46,493 nt of DNA from Methylomonas subterranea (GCF_024505185.1 NZ_JANIBJ010000033.1:1-46493), one strand, 5' to 3'; counted from the stretch's first letter, positions 8,190-16,603 are shown. The notes: generated by a model not told the origin, from the letters alone. Numbers and translations: made by a program.

Positions 8190-9179
8190 CTATTCGGCGG
8201 CAAAATAATGTATCGCGCCAATCAGCGGCGTCCTGGGATTTAAAGCCAGTTTTACCGACACTCTACCCAGCAAGGCTTGAAAACGTCCCTTGGCGGAAAA
8301 CCCTCTCATAAAGTCGCCGGCCTGCATGGCGGAACGTATTTTCGGGCCTATGCCGCCACCGATAAATACGCCACCCGTCGCAAACGCTTTCATGAATAAA
8401 TTACCGGCCTCCGCGCCGTAAATCTCCACGAACAGTCTCACCGCTTCGCCGCATAAGGCATCCTCGCCGTTAATGCCCAGGCGGGAAATGATGGCGTTGC
8501 GATCGGCACCGTTATCGTTACAGGCCTCCGCGCTAGGTACCGCCGGGCAGGGCGGTGCAAACCGGTTGGCAAGCAGGAAGTCGTACAAATGGCTAAAGCC
8601 GGATCCCGACAAGATGCGTTCGTAGCTGACATGCCGCGGAAATTGCCCGCGCAGGAAATGCAGCAGTTCGTCCTGCTGCGCGGTTTGAGGCGCAAACGAA
8701 CAGTGGCCGCCTTCACTGGCAATCGCATGATAGCGCTGGCCGTCCCAATACAGCATGGCCTCACCTAAACCCGTGCCGGCGGCGATGACGGCAATATTGC
8801 CGGATTGCGGCTCGGCGTTGGGGTTAAGCTCGACAAAATCACCGGCTTCCAGATGCAGCATGCCGAAGGCCATGGCTTCCAGGTCGTTCAGCAATTTTAC
8901 TTTTTCGGTGCCCAGCATGATTTTGAGTTGCTCGGCATCCAGGGTCCAATTCAGATTGGTGGCATAGCAGCGTTGTTCCACCACCGGACCCGCCACCCCA
9001 AAACAGGCCGAACTCAGCGGGACGTCGGCCGGCAAAAACAGCGCCAAAATATCGTCGAAACTGTCGTATTCTCCGCTGGCGAAGGTCTGCTCCCGCACCG
9101 TTTGCAACTGACCGTCCGCATTCGTTTCCAATAAAGCTAAAACCGTTTTGGTACCGCCTATGTCGCCGGCAAGAATCAT
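8190..9179 (-). CDS. glk: Glucokinase
   Basis: A 329-residue protein of the bacterial glucokinase family (not the short ROK type) that phosphorylates glucose to glucose 6-phosphate with ATP. MILAGDIGGTKTVLALLE is the N-terminal phosphate-binding loop, AAGTGLGEAML the adenosine/phosphate region, and ASEGGHCSFAP the sugar-binding segment. FATGGVFIGGGIGPK near the C-terminus is also typical. The gene starts only 11 nt after the stop of the phosphorylase-kinase-like gene, so the two are cotranscribed. In an organism that stores glycogen, this points to recycling of glucose released from polysaccharide. Confidence 0.95.
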   Translation of the reverse strand: MILAGDIGGTKTVLALLETNADGQLQTVREQTFASGEYDSFDDILALFLPADVPLSSACFGVAGPVVEQRCYATNLNWTLDAEQLKIMLGTEKVKLLNDLEAMAFGMLHLEAGDFVELNPNAEPQSGNIAVIAAGTGLGEAMLYWDGQRYHAIASEGGHCSFAPQTAQQDELLHFLRGQFPRHVSYERILSGSGFSHLYDFLLANRFAPPCPAVPSAEACNDNGADRNAIISRLGINGEDALCGEAVRLFVEIYGAEAGNLFMKAFATGGVFIGGGIGPKIRSAMQAGDFMRGFSAKGRFQALLGRVSVKLALNPRTPLIGAIHYFAAE

Positions 9180-9190
9180 GGTCGACCCCG

Positions 9191-12100
9191 TTAATGTTGA
9201 TTATGGTTGAGCAAATACACCAGCGCATCCAGGATGCCGTTGGCCAAGGCATGCGGCGGCAATTGATAAAAAGCCTGCCAAGCCAGCGACACACAGTCGT
9301 CGTAATGGTCGTAATACTGCGGGTGTTCTTGCAGCCAGCAGATCCTCACCGCATGGCCTATCAGTATATCGGTCACCAGCGTGTCGTCGATGTAAAGATC
9401 GGGATTGTCGCGTACTATGGATGCCAGGGCGCGCAGGGCTTCCACGCTGAGTTGCCGGTAAACCGGTGCCTGAATCTTGTTTAACACATGATTGATGTGT
9501 AGCCTGAAGCTTTGCTCGCCGGCCGTCATCTGCGCCAGCATGATTTCGCTGTCGATACGGCGCTTGCTATTGTATTTTTCGCCTATCATCAGGCCCCTGC
9601 AGTGGTGCAGCAAATCCCAGATTCCGCCGAAAAATGCCTCGTTTTCGCGGCCGACGCTGCCCTGTTGTTCGCGCCAGGCATACCAGTCCTCGGCACCGCC
9701 GAAGTGCGGAGGGTCCATGTCGGCCGGAAAGCGCGCCGCGCCCAAACCTTGCCGCTGGCCTTCGTAGTGTAGCGTTTCCACCCTGCCCAATTGGGTTTCG
9801 CTGTTGCTGTAATCTTCCAGGGTTTCCCTGACCAATTGCGACAGGCAATGCGGCGGCAAGGCCATGATGTCGCCGAAGGCCGCGTCCAGCGAACTGCTGC
9901 CTAGGCGTTTTTGCCGGGCAATGATCAATTGCAGAATATGTCCGACCCGGATGGTGTGCATGTCGGCAAACAAATCCGGATTCAACTTGATCAGCATGCC
10001 CAGGTAAATGATCAATTCCTGAGTCAAGATCTGCTGACTGCTATCGTCCGGGTTAAAGGCGCGAATGATTTCCAGGATTTGCCAGGAATCGGTCGGCCTG
10101 CGCAAGGTGGCCTTGCCGCTGTAAGCCCTTCCCACCGTCAAGCCGTGCTGGCGTACCAGAATTTCGGTGGCCGCCTGTTCAAGATTGATGTCGTATTTGC
10201 CCAGCAACCCGGCGCAGCGGCGCACGATTTGCCAGAGATGCGAATCGCCGGCCCGCAGATATACTTCCTCCAGTAAATCCCGCACCCGCGCGCTTTGCCC
10301 GTTGGCGTTGCTCAGGCCACTGTCATGCTCAAGGCCGTGGCGTTGGGCCAGTAAAGCCAAGGCTTCCAACTGCGCGAACAGATTGCCGTTGTGCTGCAAT
10401 GCGCTTAGCAAGGCCTCATCGTTGCCGATTTCCCATTCGGTCAGCCGGTAATTGTCCATCGGTTGCGGTAGCGAATCGCCATGGGCCAGTAAGTCGGCAA
10501 ACGGCCGTTCCGGCTCGCTCCAAACCACTTCGGAAAATTTGAAATCGTGCAGATAGCCGATTTTTTCCCGGCAGACCGTATCCAGAAAACCGGCCAAGGG
10601 CGCCAGCCGTATCGATACGCCGTTCAGGTTGCCGGTTTGCAGCTGTTGAATGAAACCCAGCAATACCTGTCCATCCTCGCCGGACAGCATATTCTGTTTG
10701 ATATTGATAACCACCAAGGGCAGGCCGGGTTTATCCCAGTGTTTGGCGATGTAAGCCAGCTCTAGTCGCAAGCGTTGAATCAACAGCTGGTTGTCCATGG
10801 CGATATAAAAGCCTTTTTGATCCAGGAACTGCGGCAGGAACAACAAGGGTTCGCCGGCCAGCTCATATAATTTGGAAGTCGACAGCGTGCGCAGCTGGCG
10901 CAAGGGCCGGCCGCTCAATCCTATGCGGTCGTTGCGGCCGACCTGGGTGTAGGCCGCCGCCAGCTCGCTGGCTTCCCTTACCTGGATGGGGGCAATTTCC
11001 GCCCGGGTCTGGCAGGGAATACCGTACCCGTTCAATTCCGCCTTGACTGCTTCGTCTTCCGCCAGCAGCGCGACTTGCACGGAGGATAGGGGTTTTTGCT
11101 CGGTGGCAAGGTGTCGACCCAGTGGGTCAATGTCGGCCAAGTCGATAAAACCGTCCTGCAGCAGGCAACCCAAAATAAATAGGCTTTGCGCCCATACCAA
11201 GGGAACGTTTTCGTTGGGCTTACGTTGCTGGCTGTGTGGTTCGGCTTTCTCGGCCTGGACGGCCTCCGCCGGTACCCAATAAAGTTCGGGCAGCAACCAT
11301 TGGCCGTTTTCTTCCACCCGCAGTCCTTCCAGCTTGCGCCGATAGTCCGACGCAGTCCGGGCGTCGCCGTTAAACAAGCCGTTCAACAACAGATAACAGA
11401 AAAACAGCGGCCATTCGCATTCGATGTCGGCAAACTGCTTGAGTTCGTTGGGTTCGTAGTGCAGCCGGTTGTGGTCTTCCAGCACGGTTTGGTGGCCGTC
11501 CAGCAGAAAGCGCTTGCAACCGTAAAGGCCTTGCAGTTTGTCCACGATGGCCGTCTGGGTTTTATGGCGTAATTCAGGATTGTCGACCGCAAAGGCCGGA
11601 AAGCCGGTCACGCTCAATACCGCCGCATCGACTTCCTTGGAAATCGATTCGCGCGGCAACAACGATTCCAGCGTGATGCGGGTACGGGCAATATCGTCGC
11701 TGACCACGTGAATGACCGAACTTTGGCCGCCTTCCTTGCCGAACAGATTGAAATTGGCCAACGCTTCCAATGCCGCCTTGGCCATGCCGATGGAACTGGC
11801 GTTCAGTTCCGCTTGGCCATGGTTCATTTTATTGCCGCGCTCCCAGATGCCGTAATCCGGCGTGCGGTAGGTGCGGCTGACGTAGTGCACCAGGTTTTGC
11901 ACGAAGTTGACTTCATCCAGCGTAAAGACGATACGCAGACCGGAAGCCGTCATCTGCGCCAACATCAGCAGGAACAGCGAGGTGGCATCCAGTTGCAAAT
12001 GCCCCCACTCATGGTCGCCGACCACCACCTCGCCGCTATGGGTATCGTATTTGGCATGCAGGGCGTCCATCGGGTCCTGGCTATGCTTGAATTTTTCCAC

Positions 12101-12454
12101 CTTGGCGGACTGGCGCAGCATGGCGGTCAACAAGCCGCGCATCAACTTGACCACGCTTTGTTCCAACTCGTAGGTGCGGTCCGGACGCTGGCCGTTGCGT
12201 CTATAGGCCAGGGCCAGACCCCAGGCAGCCAGAATGCTGTAGACATTGTCGCGTACCCAGGCATCGGTGTAATTGCCGTGCGTGGTGACGGCGGTGCTGG
12301 CCGGCAACAAGCCGCTGACCCAATCCTGCCGGTTCAGAATAATGCCTTGCACCTGACGGTAATAACTGTCCAGGCCGTCCGGCGCGGAAGAAGAGGTGTT
12401 GCCCGTGGGTTCCTGGGTTGCTGACATATTCTGACTGAAAAATTGTTTATACAT
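9191..12454 (-). CDS. Phosphorylase kinase alpha/beta-like, GH15-related protein
   Basis: A 1087-residue cytosolic protein. The N-terminal ~400 residues match the glucoamylase-like (GH15) domain of eukaryotic phosphorylase kinase alpha/beta subunits: LLPASTAVTTHGNYTDAW, then VRDNVYSILAAWGLALAY, later GDHEWGHLQLDATSLFL and YGIWERGNKMNHG. The C-terminal part is long and helical, as in the alpha subunit. Bacterial members exist in cyanobacteria and some proteobacteria, but their activity is not settled and they may be hydrolases or carbohydrate sensors. It lies between dcd and glk. The start is uncertain: 12454 and an internal ATG at 12427 both lack a good ribosome site. There is no catalytic kinase (gamma) domain in the protein. 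Confidence 0.85.
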   Translation of the reverse strand: MYKQFFSQNMSATQEPTGNTSSSAPDGLDSYYRQVQGIILNRQDWVSGLLPASTAVTTHGNYTDAWVRDNVYSILAAWGLALAYRRNGQRPDRTYELEQSVVKLMRGLLTAMLRQSAKVEKFKHSQDPMDALHAKYDTHSGEVVVGDHEWGHLQLDATSLFLLMLAQMTASGLRIVFTLDEVNFVQNLVHYVSRTYRTPDYGIWERGNKMNHGQAELNASSIGMAKAALEALANFNLFGKEGGQSSVIHVVSDDIARTRITLESLLPRESISKEVDAAVLSVTGFPAFAVDNPELRHKTQTAIVDKLQGLYGCKRFLLDGHQTVLEDHNRLHYEPNELKQFADIECEWPLFFCYLLLNGLFNGDARTASDYRRKLEGLRVEENGQWLLPELYWVPAEAVQAEKAEPHSQQRKPNENVPLVWAQSLFILGCLLQDGFIDLADIDPLGRHLATEQKPLSSVQVALLAEDEAVKAELNGYGIPCQTRAEIAPIQVREASELAAAYTQVGRNDRIGLSGRPLRQLRTLSTSKLYELAGEPLLFLPQFLDQKGFYIAMDNQLLIQRLRLELAYIAKHWDKPGLPLVVINIKQNMLSGEDGQVLLGFIQQLQTGNLNGVSIRLAPLAGFLDTVCREKIGYLHDFKFSEVVWSEPERPFADLLAHGDSLPQPMDNYRLTEWEIGNDEALLSALQHNGNLFAQLEALALLAQRHGLEHDSGLSNANGQSARVRDLLEEVYLRAGDSHLWQIVRRCAGLLGKYDINLEQAATEILVRQHGLTVGRAYSGKATLRRPTDSWQILEIIRAFNPDDSSQQILTQELIIYLGMLIKLNPDLFADMHTIRVGHILQLIIARQKRLGSSSLDAAFGDIMALPPHCLSQLVRETLEDYSNSETQLGRVETLHYEGQRQGLGAARFPADMDPPHFGGAEDWYAWREQQGSVGRENEAFFGGIWDLLHHCRGLMIGEKYNSKRRIDSEIMLAQMTAGEQSFRLHINHVLNKIQAPVYRQLSVEALRALASIVRDNPDLYIDDTLVTDILIGHAVRICWLQEHPQYYDHYDDCVSLAWQAFYQLPPHALANGILDALVYLLNHNQH

Positions 12455-12461
12455 CGCTTGG

Positions 12462-12477
12462 AAGGCGTTTACGCCTT
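12462..12477 (-). other. Short hairpin across the dcd stop codon
   Basis: A perfect 6-bp stem AAGGCG/CGCCTT with a TAAA loop contains the dcd stop codon and ends 7 nt before the start of the phosphorylase-kinase-like gene at 12454. It occupies the place where a ribosome site would be, so ribosomes terminating on dcd could influence initiation downstream. Speculative. Confidence 0.3.
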
Positions 12478-13035
12478 GGGTAAAGTGACGCCCACCTGTC
12501 CCTGATATTTACCGCCCCTGTCCTTGTAGGAAGTTTCGCAGACTTCATCGCCGCCGAAGAACAGCATTTGCGCCACGCCTTCGTTGGCGTAGATTTTGGC
12601 CGGCAAGGGCGTGGTGTTCGAGAACTCCAGCGTCACGTGACCTTCCCATTCCGGCTCCAGCGGCGTGACGTTGACGATGATGCCGCAGCGGGCATAAGTC
12701 GATTTACCCAGACAGACCACCAGTACGTCGCGGGGAATGCGGAAATATTCCACGGTCCGCGCCAGGGCGAAGGAGTTGGGCGGGATGATGCAGACATCGG
12801 ATTTGACGTCGACGAAACTGCCTTCGTCGAAATCCTTGGGGTCGACGATGGTGGAGTTGATGTTGGTGAAGATTTTGAATTCGTTGGAGCAGCGCACATC
12901 GTAACCGTAACTGGATGTGCCGTAGGAAATGATGCGGCCCTGCGCCGATTCGCGCACCTGTCCGGCTTGAAACGGTTCAATCATGCCGTGTTGCTCTGAC
13001 ATGCGGCGTATCCATTGGTCTGATTTTATGCTCAT
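12469..13035 (-). CDS. dcd: dCTP deaminase
   Basis: A 188-residue enzyme that deaminates dCTP to dUTP for thymidylate synthesis. Family motifs: [12 protein letters not shown] (nucleotide-binding), [11 protein letters not shown] and [17 protein letters not shown] with the catalytic Glu, and [11 protein letters not shown]. Length matches the family (about 190). It is the first gene of a leftward unit with the phosphorylase-kinase-like gene 14 nt downstream. Confidence 0.97.
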   Translation of the reverse strand: MSIKSDQWIRRMSEQHGMIEPFQAGQVRESAQGRIISYGTSSYGYDVRCSNEFKIFTNINSTIVDPKDFDEGSFVDVKSDVCIIPPNSFALARTVEYFRIPRDVLVVCLGKSTYARCGIIVNVTPLEPEWEGHVTLEFSNTTPLPAKIYANEGVAQMLFFGGDEVCETSYKDRGGKYQGQVGVTLPKA

Positions 13036-13071
13036 CTGGCTTGTTGCAATTGACTAAGTAAACGAGCGGTC

Positions 13072-13080
13072 AAAATAGCA
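13072..13080 (-). promoter_or_regulatory. Extended -10 element upstream of dcd
   Basis: On the minus strand TGC followed by TATTTT, an extended -10 arrangement, about 37 bp before the dcd ATG. No clear -35. Confidence 0.3.
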
Positions 13081-13103
13081 TATCGAAGCGGAAAAATTTA
13101 GCC

Positions 13104-14666
13104 TTAATCCGTCTCAACCCGCCGCAATAAGCGATTTAATCTATCCCAGGCGGAGCTTTGGCTGTAAATATCCGCCTCGGAGCCGTTATTGAGCCATATA
13201 ACCGAGGATTCGAGCTCTTCGCCGCTTAAGGTTTCGTGGGCGGTTTTTAAAAAATCCAGTACCGTGGTGTCGGCATCGGAGGCATCGTTTTGCCGATTGC
13301 TCAGTCGTTGCCGCTGCAAGGTTTCGTCGACTTCAATCGCCGCGATGGCAAACGGAACGTTTAGATTATCGGCCAGAGCTTGAAATTGCCGGCGCTCGGC
13401 CAGCTTCAGAAAGGCGGCGTCGACAATTACGGAATATCCCGAATGCAAGATGTCGCTGGCCAACCGCAATAAATGCCGGTAGGTTTTCGCGCTGGCTTCG
13501 GCGGCGTAAATCTCGGTTGCGCCGGTTTGATGGGGTTGCAAGCCGAACAGGCGCTTGCGTTCGACATCCGAGCGTAGGCGGATGCAGCCCAGTTTTTCCA
13601 GTATCAGTTGCGAAAGAGTGGTCTTGCCGCAGCCGGGCAGGCCGTGAGTAATGATCAAGCCGGGCTTGGCGGGCAGATAAAATTTGCCGGCCAGGGCCAG
13701 ATAACGCCGGCATTGCGTCGGCATGCCGTGTCCGCCCAACTGAGCCGCCCGAATCGCGCTGACTTTGGCCATCACCATGGAACGGTAAGCCAGATAAAAC
13801 CGCAACACGCCCAGGCCGGCATAATCGCCGCTCGCTTGCATATAAGCATCGAGAAAAGCGAAGGCTAAATCGGGTCGTTGCCGCTGTTGCAAATCCATCA
13901 ACAGAAAGGCGATATCGTTCATGACATCTATCCAGCGCAGGGCCGGATTGAATTCTATGCCGTCGAACGGCGTCGGTTGCCCGCCGAGTAAAACGATATT
14001 GCCCAAATGCAAATCGCCGTGGCATTCCCGTACCATACCGTCCCGCCGGCGTTGCGTAAACAACGGCAGGCAGGCGGCATATTCCCTTTCGGATGCCGCC
14101 CGCAAATCCGCCAGTCGGCTAGACTGGCCCGGGGGCAACAACAAGGCCAGTTGCTGAAAATTTTGTCGGGCGGGCAAGGCCACGGCCTCGGCGGTGCCGT
14201 GACCGGAATCAGCCGTGGCCGGCGGCAAACCGGCGTGAAACCCGGCCAGGGTATAGGCCAGATTTTGCATGTGCCGGCGAGTCAATGCACCGCGCGCCAG
14301 CACATGGTCCAGTAAATCCTGTTCGGCGAAACGGCGCATTTTGACCGCGTATTCGAAAGCCGGTTCGGCTCCGAAGATCGGTTGTTGCGGGCCACCACCC
14401 AGGCCTATCACATCCAGATAGATACTGGGCGCCAAGCGGCGGTTCAGGCGCAATTCTTCCCGGCAAAACCGCTGCCGACAGGTTAATTCGGTAAAGTTCA
14501 GGAAGCCGAAATCCACAGGTTTTTTGATTTTATAGGCGAAGTCGCCCGCCAACAGCACCCAGGATATATGGGTTTCCAGCAGGCGGACCGAGTCAACCGG
14601 ATGCGGATAACAGGCCGGATTTTTTAAAGATTCGATTAATGTACAGTCCAAATCGCCGTTTACCAT
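13104..14666 (-). CDS. APH-like domain fused to P-loop kinase (COG2187-COG0645 type)
   Basis: A 520-residue two-domain protein. Residues ~1-330 form an aminoglycoside-phosphotransferase-like domain (ETHISWVLLAG, FAYKIKKPVDFGFLNF, then the catalytic HGDLHLGN and FDGIEFN). Residues ~340-520 form a P-loop domain with Walker A GLPGCGKTT, resembling gluconate/zeta-type kinases. This fusion is widespread in proteobacteria and is usually annotated only as AAA-family ATPase; the substrate is unknown. Both active sites look intact. The ATG at 14666 lacks a recognisable ribosome site but fits the family N-terminus. It is a separate unit from dcd, with 68 bp between them. Confidence 0.85.
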   Translation of the reverse strand: MVNGDLDCTLIESLKNPACYPHPVDSVRLLETHISWVLLAGDFAYKIKKPVDFGFLNFTELTCRQRFCREELRLNRRLAPSIYLDVIGLGGGPQQPIFGAEPAFEYAVKMRRFAEQDLLDHVLARGALTRRHMQNLAYTLAGFHAGLPPATADSGHGTAEAVALPARQNFQQLALLLPPGQSSRLADLRAASEREYAACLPLFTQRRRDGMVRECHGDLHLGNIVLLGGQPTPFDGIEFNPALRWIDVMNDIAFLLMDLQQRQRPDLAFAFLDAYMQASGDYAGLGVLRFYLAYRSMVMAKVSAIRAAQLGGHGMPTQCRRYLALAGKFYLPAKPGLIITHGLPGCGKTTLSQLILEKLGCIRLRSDVERKRLFGLQPHQTGATEIYAAEASAKTYRHLLRLASDILHSGYSVIVDAAFLKLAERRQFQALADNLNVPFAIAAIEVDETLQRQRLSNRQNDASDADTTVLDFLKTAHETLSGEELESSVIWLNNGSEADIYSQSSAWDRLNRLLRRVETD

Positions 14667-14864
14667 GGAGGTTTCACATTCAGTCGTTGAAATGAGAGGG
14701 CCTAAAGTCGGGCGTTTGGAATATAGCAGTCGTCGCTAGCGAGCGGCTGAAAAAGTTTAAGGTGCGTTGGTCGCGGCGGCTCTTATGCGGCTGACGTTGC
14801 GGGCAAATGCGTTCGGCTCGCGGCGGGAAAACCGGCGCTAAGAATGCCGGATGCCGACTGAAGA

Positions 14865-15170
14865 TCAATCGTCGCGAAACAAATCCATGATCATTTTCTT
14901 CTCATCTTCCGCCAAAATGTCTTCGGAAAACGGGCGGCCGGATCGGCGCAAATGTCTGGCGGCGAAAGAATTTCCGCGCTGCACCCGCCGTTCCGCCGAG
15001 CGCCGGTCTGCCGTGCGGCGTTCCAGGGTTCTGCGCTCCTGTTTGGGCCATAACTCATAGTTTTCCCTCATCACGGCTATCCATTCCGGCGAATTGAACG
15101 CGAAGGGGTTGCTTCTCCTCTCGCTTTGGCGTCTTGCATGACTGCGGCGAAAATGCTTTTCAGAGTTCAT
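14865..15170 (-). CDS. Small Arg-rich protein with ERR/DRR repeats
   Basis: A 101-residue, strongly basic protein. Residues ~43-64 hold four near-repeats of a 6-7 residue unit (QERRTLERR, TADRRSAERR), and the N-terminus also carries RRSHARRQSERRS. The C-terminus is acidic (SEDILAEDEKKMIMDLFRD). No signal peptide, Cys or known domain. The charge layout suggests RNA or DNA binding, which is inference. No good ribosome site is seen at the ATG. I keep it because the ORF is compositionally distinctive and flanked by gene-free DNA on both sides (14667-14864 and 15171-15379), in which I see nothing else. Confidence 0.6.
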   Translation of the reverse strand: MNSEKHFRRSHARRQSERRSNPFAFNSPEWIAVMRENYELWPKQERRTLERRTADRRSAERRVQRGNSFAARHLRRSGRPFSEDILAEDEKKMIMDLFRDD

Positions 15171-15379
15171 GGCGAATCAGTAATGGTCAAGCTGCAGGCT
15201 AACAGCGCTTCTATGGATAAATAATGGTAAATTATTTGTTTTTTATCAATGGTTTAGATAAATATACCAGTTGTGACCCCGTCTTGCCAAGAGTCGTTTT
15301 TCAACATAACCGTCTCGGCTTAAGTATTTCTGAATGCATAAAGCCGATCGTTAAACCGGAGCAAGCGGAAAATTTGAGC

Positions 15380-15408
15380 TTTACAATAAAGACGACCGGT
15401 CGCATAAT
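15380..15408 (+). promoter_or_regulatory. Sigma-70 promoter of the tetR-type gene
   Basis: TTTACA (15380-15385), a 17-bp spacer, then CATAAT (15403-15408): 5/6 matches at both hexamers. Predicted +1 falls at about 15414-15416, on the ATG at 15415, giving a leaderless mRNA. Confidence 0.75.
15390..15402. promoter_or_regulatory. Operator-like palindrome 1 (autoregulation)
   Basis: AGACGACCGGTC (15390-15401) contains the perfect palindrome CGACCGGTCG (15393-15402). It fills the promoter spacer directly next to the -10 box, an ideal repressor position. The same 12 bases recur at 16216-16227. Confidence 0.65.
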
Positions 15409-15414
15409 TAGTTC

Positions 15415-16011
15415 ATGCCGAATTTAAAACCCAAACAGATCAAAAAGGACAGACTGCTGGAGCAAGGCGTCAGCTTGCTGCTGGAAAAAGGCTATCACGC
15501 TACCGGCTTGAAAGAGATCCTGGATACGGTGCAAATCCCCAAGGGTTCTTTTTACAGCTATTTCAACAGTAAGGAACAATTCGCCGCCGAAGCCATTCAT
15601 CATTACATTGAACCTTTCATCCAGCGTTTGTCCGGGCACCTGCAAAACCCGAATCTGGATGGCTTGGCGGCCTTGAAAGCCTATTACATGGAACTGATCG
15701 CGGAAGTCGAGCGAACCGGTTTCAAGGGTGGCTGCTTGCTGGGCAATTTAATGGGCGAGATCGGCGATACCAGTCCGCTGTGCCAAAAAGCCTTGCTGGA
15801 CGCGGTCGAACGCTACAGTAATTTACAAAAAACCGCCCTGGAACGCGGCCAGTTGCAAGGCAAAGTTCGCGTGGATCGTTCGGCGAAAAGCATGGCCGAT
15901 TTGATGCTGAATGGTTGGCAGGGCGCGCTGTTGAGAATGAAGGTGGAGCAATCGGTGGAGCCTTTGAAAGCGGTTTGCCGGGATTTGCTGGATGATTATT
16001 TTAAGATTTAA
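15415..16011 (+). CDS. TetR/AcrR family regulator (NemR/AcuR-like)
   Basis: A 198-residue repressor. The N-terminal helix-turn-helix (residues ~10-56) includes GYHATGLKEILDTVQIPKG and SFYSYFNSKEQF. The C-terminal ligand domain contains GFKGGCLLGNLMGEI, the Cys-bearing motif typical of the NemR/AcuR branch, whose members respond to reactive electrophiles. The predicted promoter puts transcription start at or within a base of the ATG, and no ribosome site precedes it, so the mRNA is probably leaderless. A matching operator precedes the DUF4242 gene downstream. It therefore likely represses both itself and the DUF4242-SBP56 genes. Confidence 0.9.
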   Translation: MPNLKPKQIKKDRLLEQGVSLLLEKGYHATGLKEILDTVQIPKGSFYSYFNSKEQFAAEAIHHYIEPFIQRLSGHLQNPNLDGLAALKAYYMELIAEVERTGFKGGCLLGNLMGEIGDTSPLCQKALLDAVERYSNLQKTALERGQLQGKVRVDRSAKSMADLMLNGWQGALLRMKVEQSVEPLKAVCRDLLDDYFKI

Positions 16012-16178
16012 ATAGCGGAGCTTGAGCTTGAGCGCGTAGCAGAGGCGGAGGGACGATTAACGGCGGCGTCTTCGCACGGAAAGTGTTCTGCCTGCCGTCG
16101 AATGCGCTAGCTTATTCGGAGCAATCCGTTCTGGGAAGTTTAGGACTGGTTGGAGAGTGCCATACGATGCAAATAACC

Positions 16179-16201
16179 GCTGCCTTTTCGGCGGCTTTTT
16201 T
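16179..16201 (+). terminator. Intrinsic terminator after the tetR-type gene
   Basis: A 6-bp stem GCTGCC/GGCGGC (one G-T pair), loop TTTTC, then six T. It separates the regulator from the operator and DUF4242 gene downstream. The latter must therefore have its own promoter. Confidence 0.75.
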
Positions 16202-16205
16202 AGAA

Positions 16206-16234
16206 TCGACCGAGTAGACGACCGGTCATTTATC
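16206..16234 (+). promoter_or_regulatory. Operator-like site 2 and probable promoter of the DUF4242-SBP56 genes
   Basis: AGACGACCGGTC at 16216-16227 repeats the 12 bases found in the tetR promoter. It lies between a weak -35 (TCGACC 16206-16211) and a weak -10 (TTTATC 16229-16234, spacer 17), just before the AGGAGG of the DUF4242 gene. The operator match is stronger than the promoter match. Confidence 0.5.
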
Positions 16235-16245
16235 AGGAGGTCATC

Positions 16246-16518
16246 ATGCCCAAATACATTATCGAACGCGATATTCCCGGCGCCGGTAAACTGACGGCGA
16301 TCGAACTGCAAGGTATTTCGCAAAAATCCTGCGGGGTGCTACGCGATATGGGGCCGCGCATTCAATGGCTGTACAGCTACGTAACCGGCGACAAGGTGTA
16401 TTGCATTTACATTGCGGACAGCGAGCAGGCGATACGCGAACATGCCGAACAAGGCGGTTTCCCGGCCAATCGCATCGAACGAATTACCACCATCATCGAT
16501 CCGACCACGGGCGATTGA
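16246..16518 (+). CDS. DUF4242 (SCO4226-type nickel-binding-like) protein
   Basis: A 90-residue ferredoxin-like-fold protein of the DUF4242 family. The signature MPKYIIERDIPGAGKLTAIE, then ISQKSCGVL and EHAEQGGFPANRI, is complete. A characterised relative (SCO4226) binds nickel, and the family is otherwise of unknown function. Perfect AGGAGG lies 5 nt before the ATG. It is the first gene after operator 2 and directly precedes the SBP56 gene, separated only by a palindromic repeat. This makes a linked role (metal delivery or electrophile/sulfur stress) plausible but unproven. Confidence 0.88.
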   Translation: MPKYIIERDIPGAGKLTAIELQGISQKSCGVLRDMGPRIQWLYSYVTGDKVYCIYIADSEQAIREHAEQGGFPANRIERITTIIDPTTGD

Positions 16519-16528
16519 TACCACACCG

Positions 16529-16603
16529 CCGTAGGATGTGCTGAACGCAGTGAAGCGCATCAATCTCGAACGATGCGCCTCCTAAGGTCGGCACATCCTA
16601 CGG
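16529..16603. repeat. REP/MITE-like long palindrome
   Basis: A perfect 13-bp inverted repeat (16529-16541, beginning CCGTAGGATG, and 16591-16603) encloses a second 7-bp repeat GCGCATC (16555-16561) / GATGCGC (16572-16578). The 75-nt unit would fold into one long hairpin in the DUF4242-mtoX mRNA. GTAGGATG-type units of this form look like dispersed repetitive elements of gammaproteobacteria. A role in RNA stability or attenuation is inference. Confidence 0.75.

Noticed and set aside
3107-12454. Functional pairing of the Hanks kinase with the phosphorylase-kinase-like protein
   Set aside because: They are 5 kb apart on opposite strands with unrelated genes between; nothing in the sequence links them.
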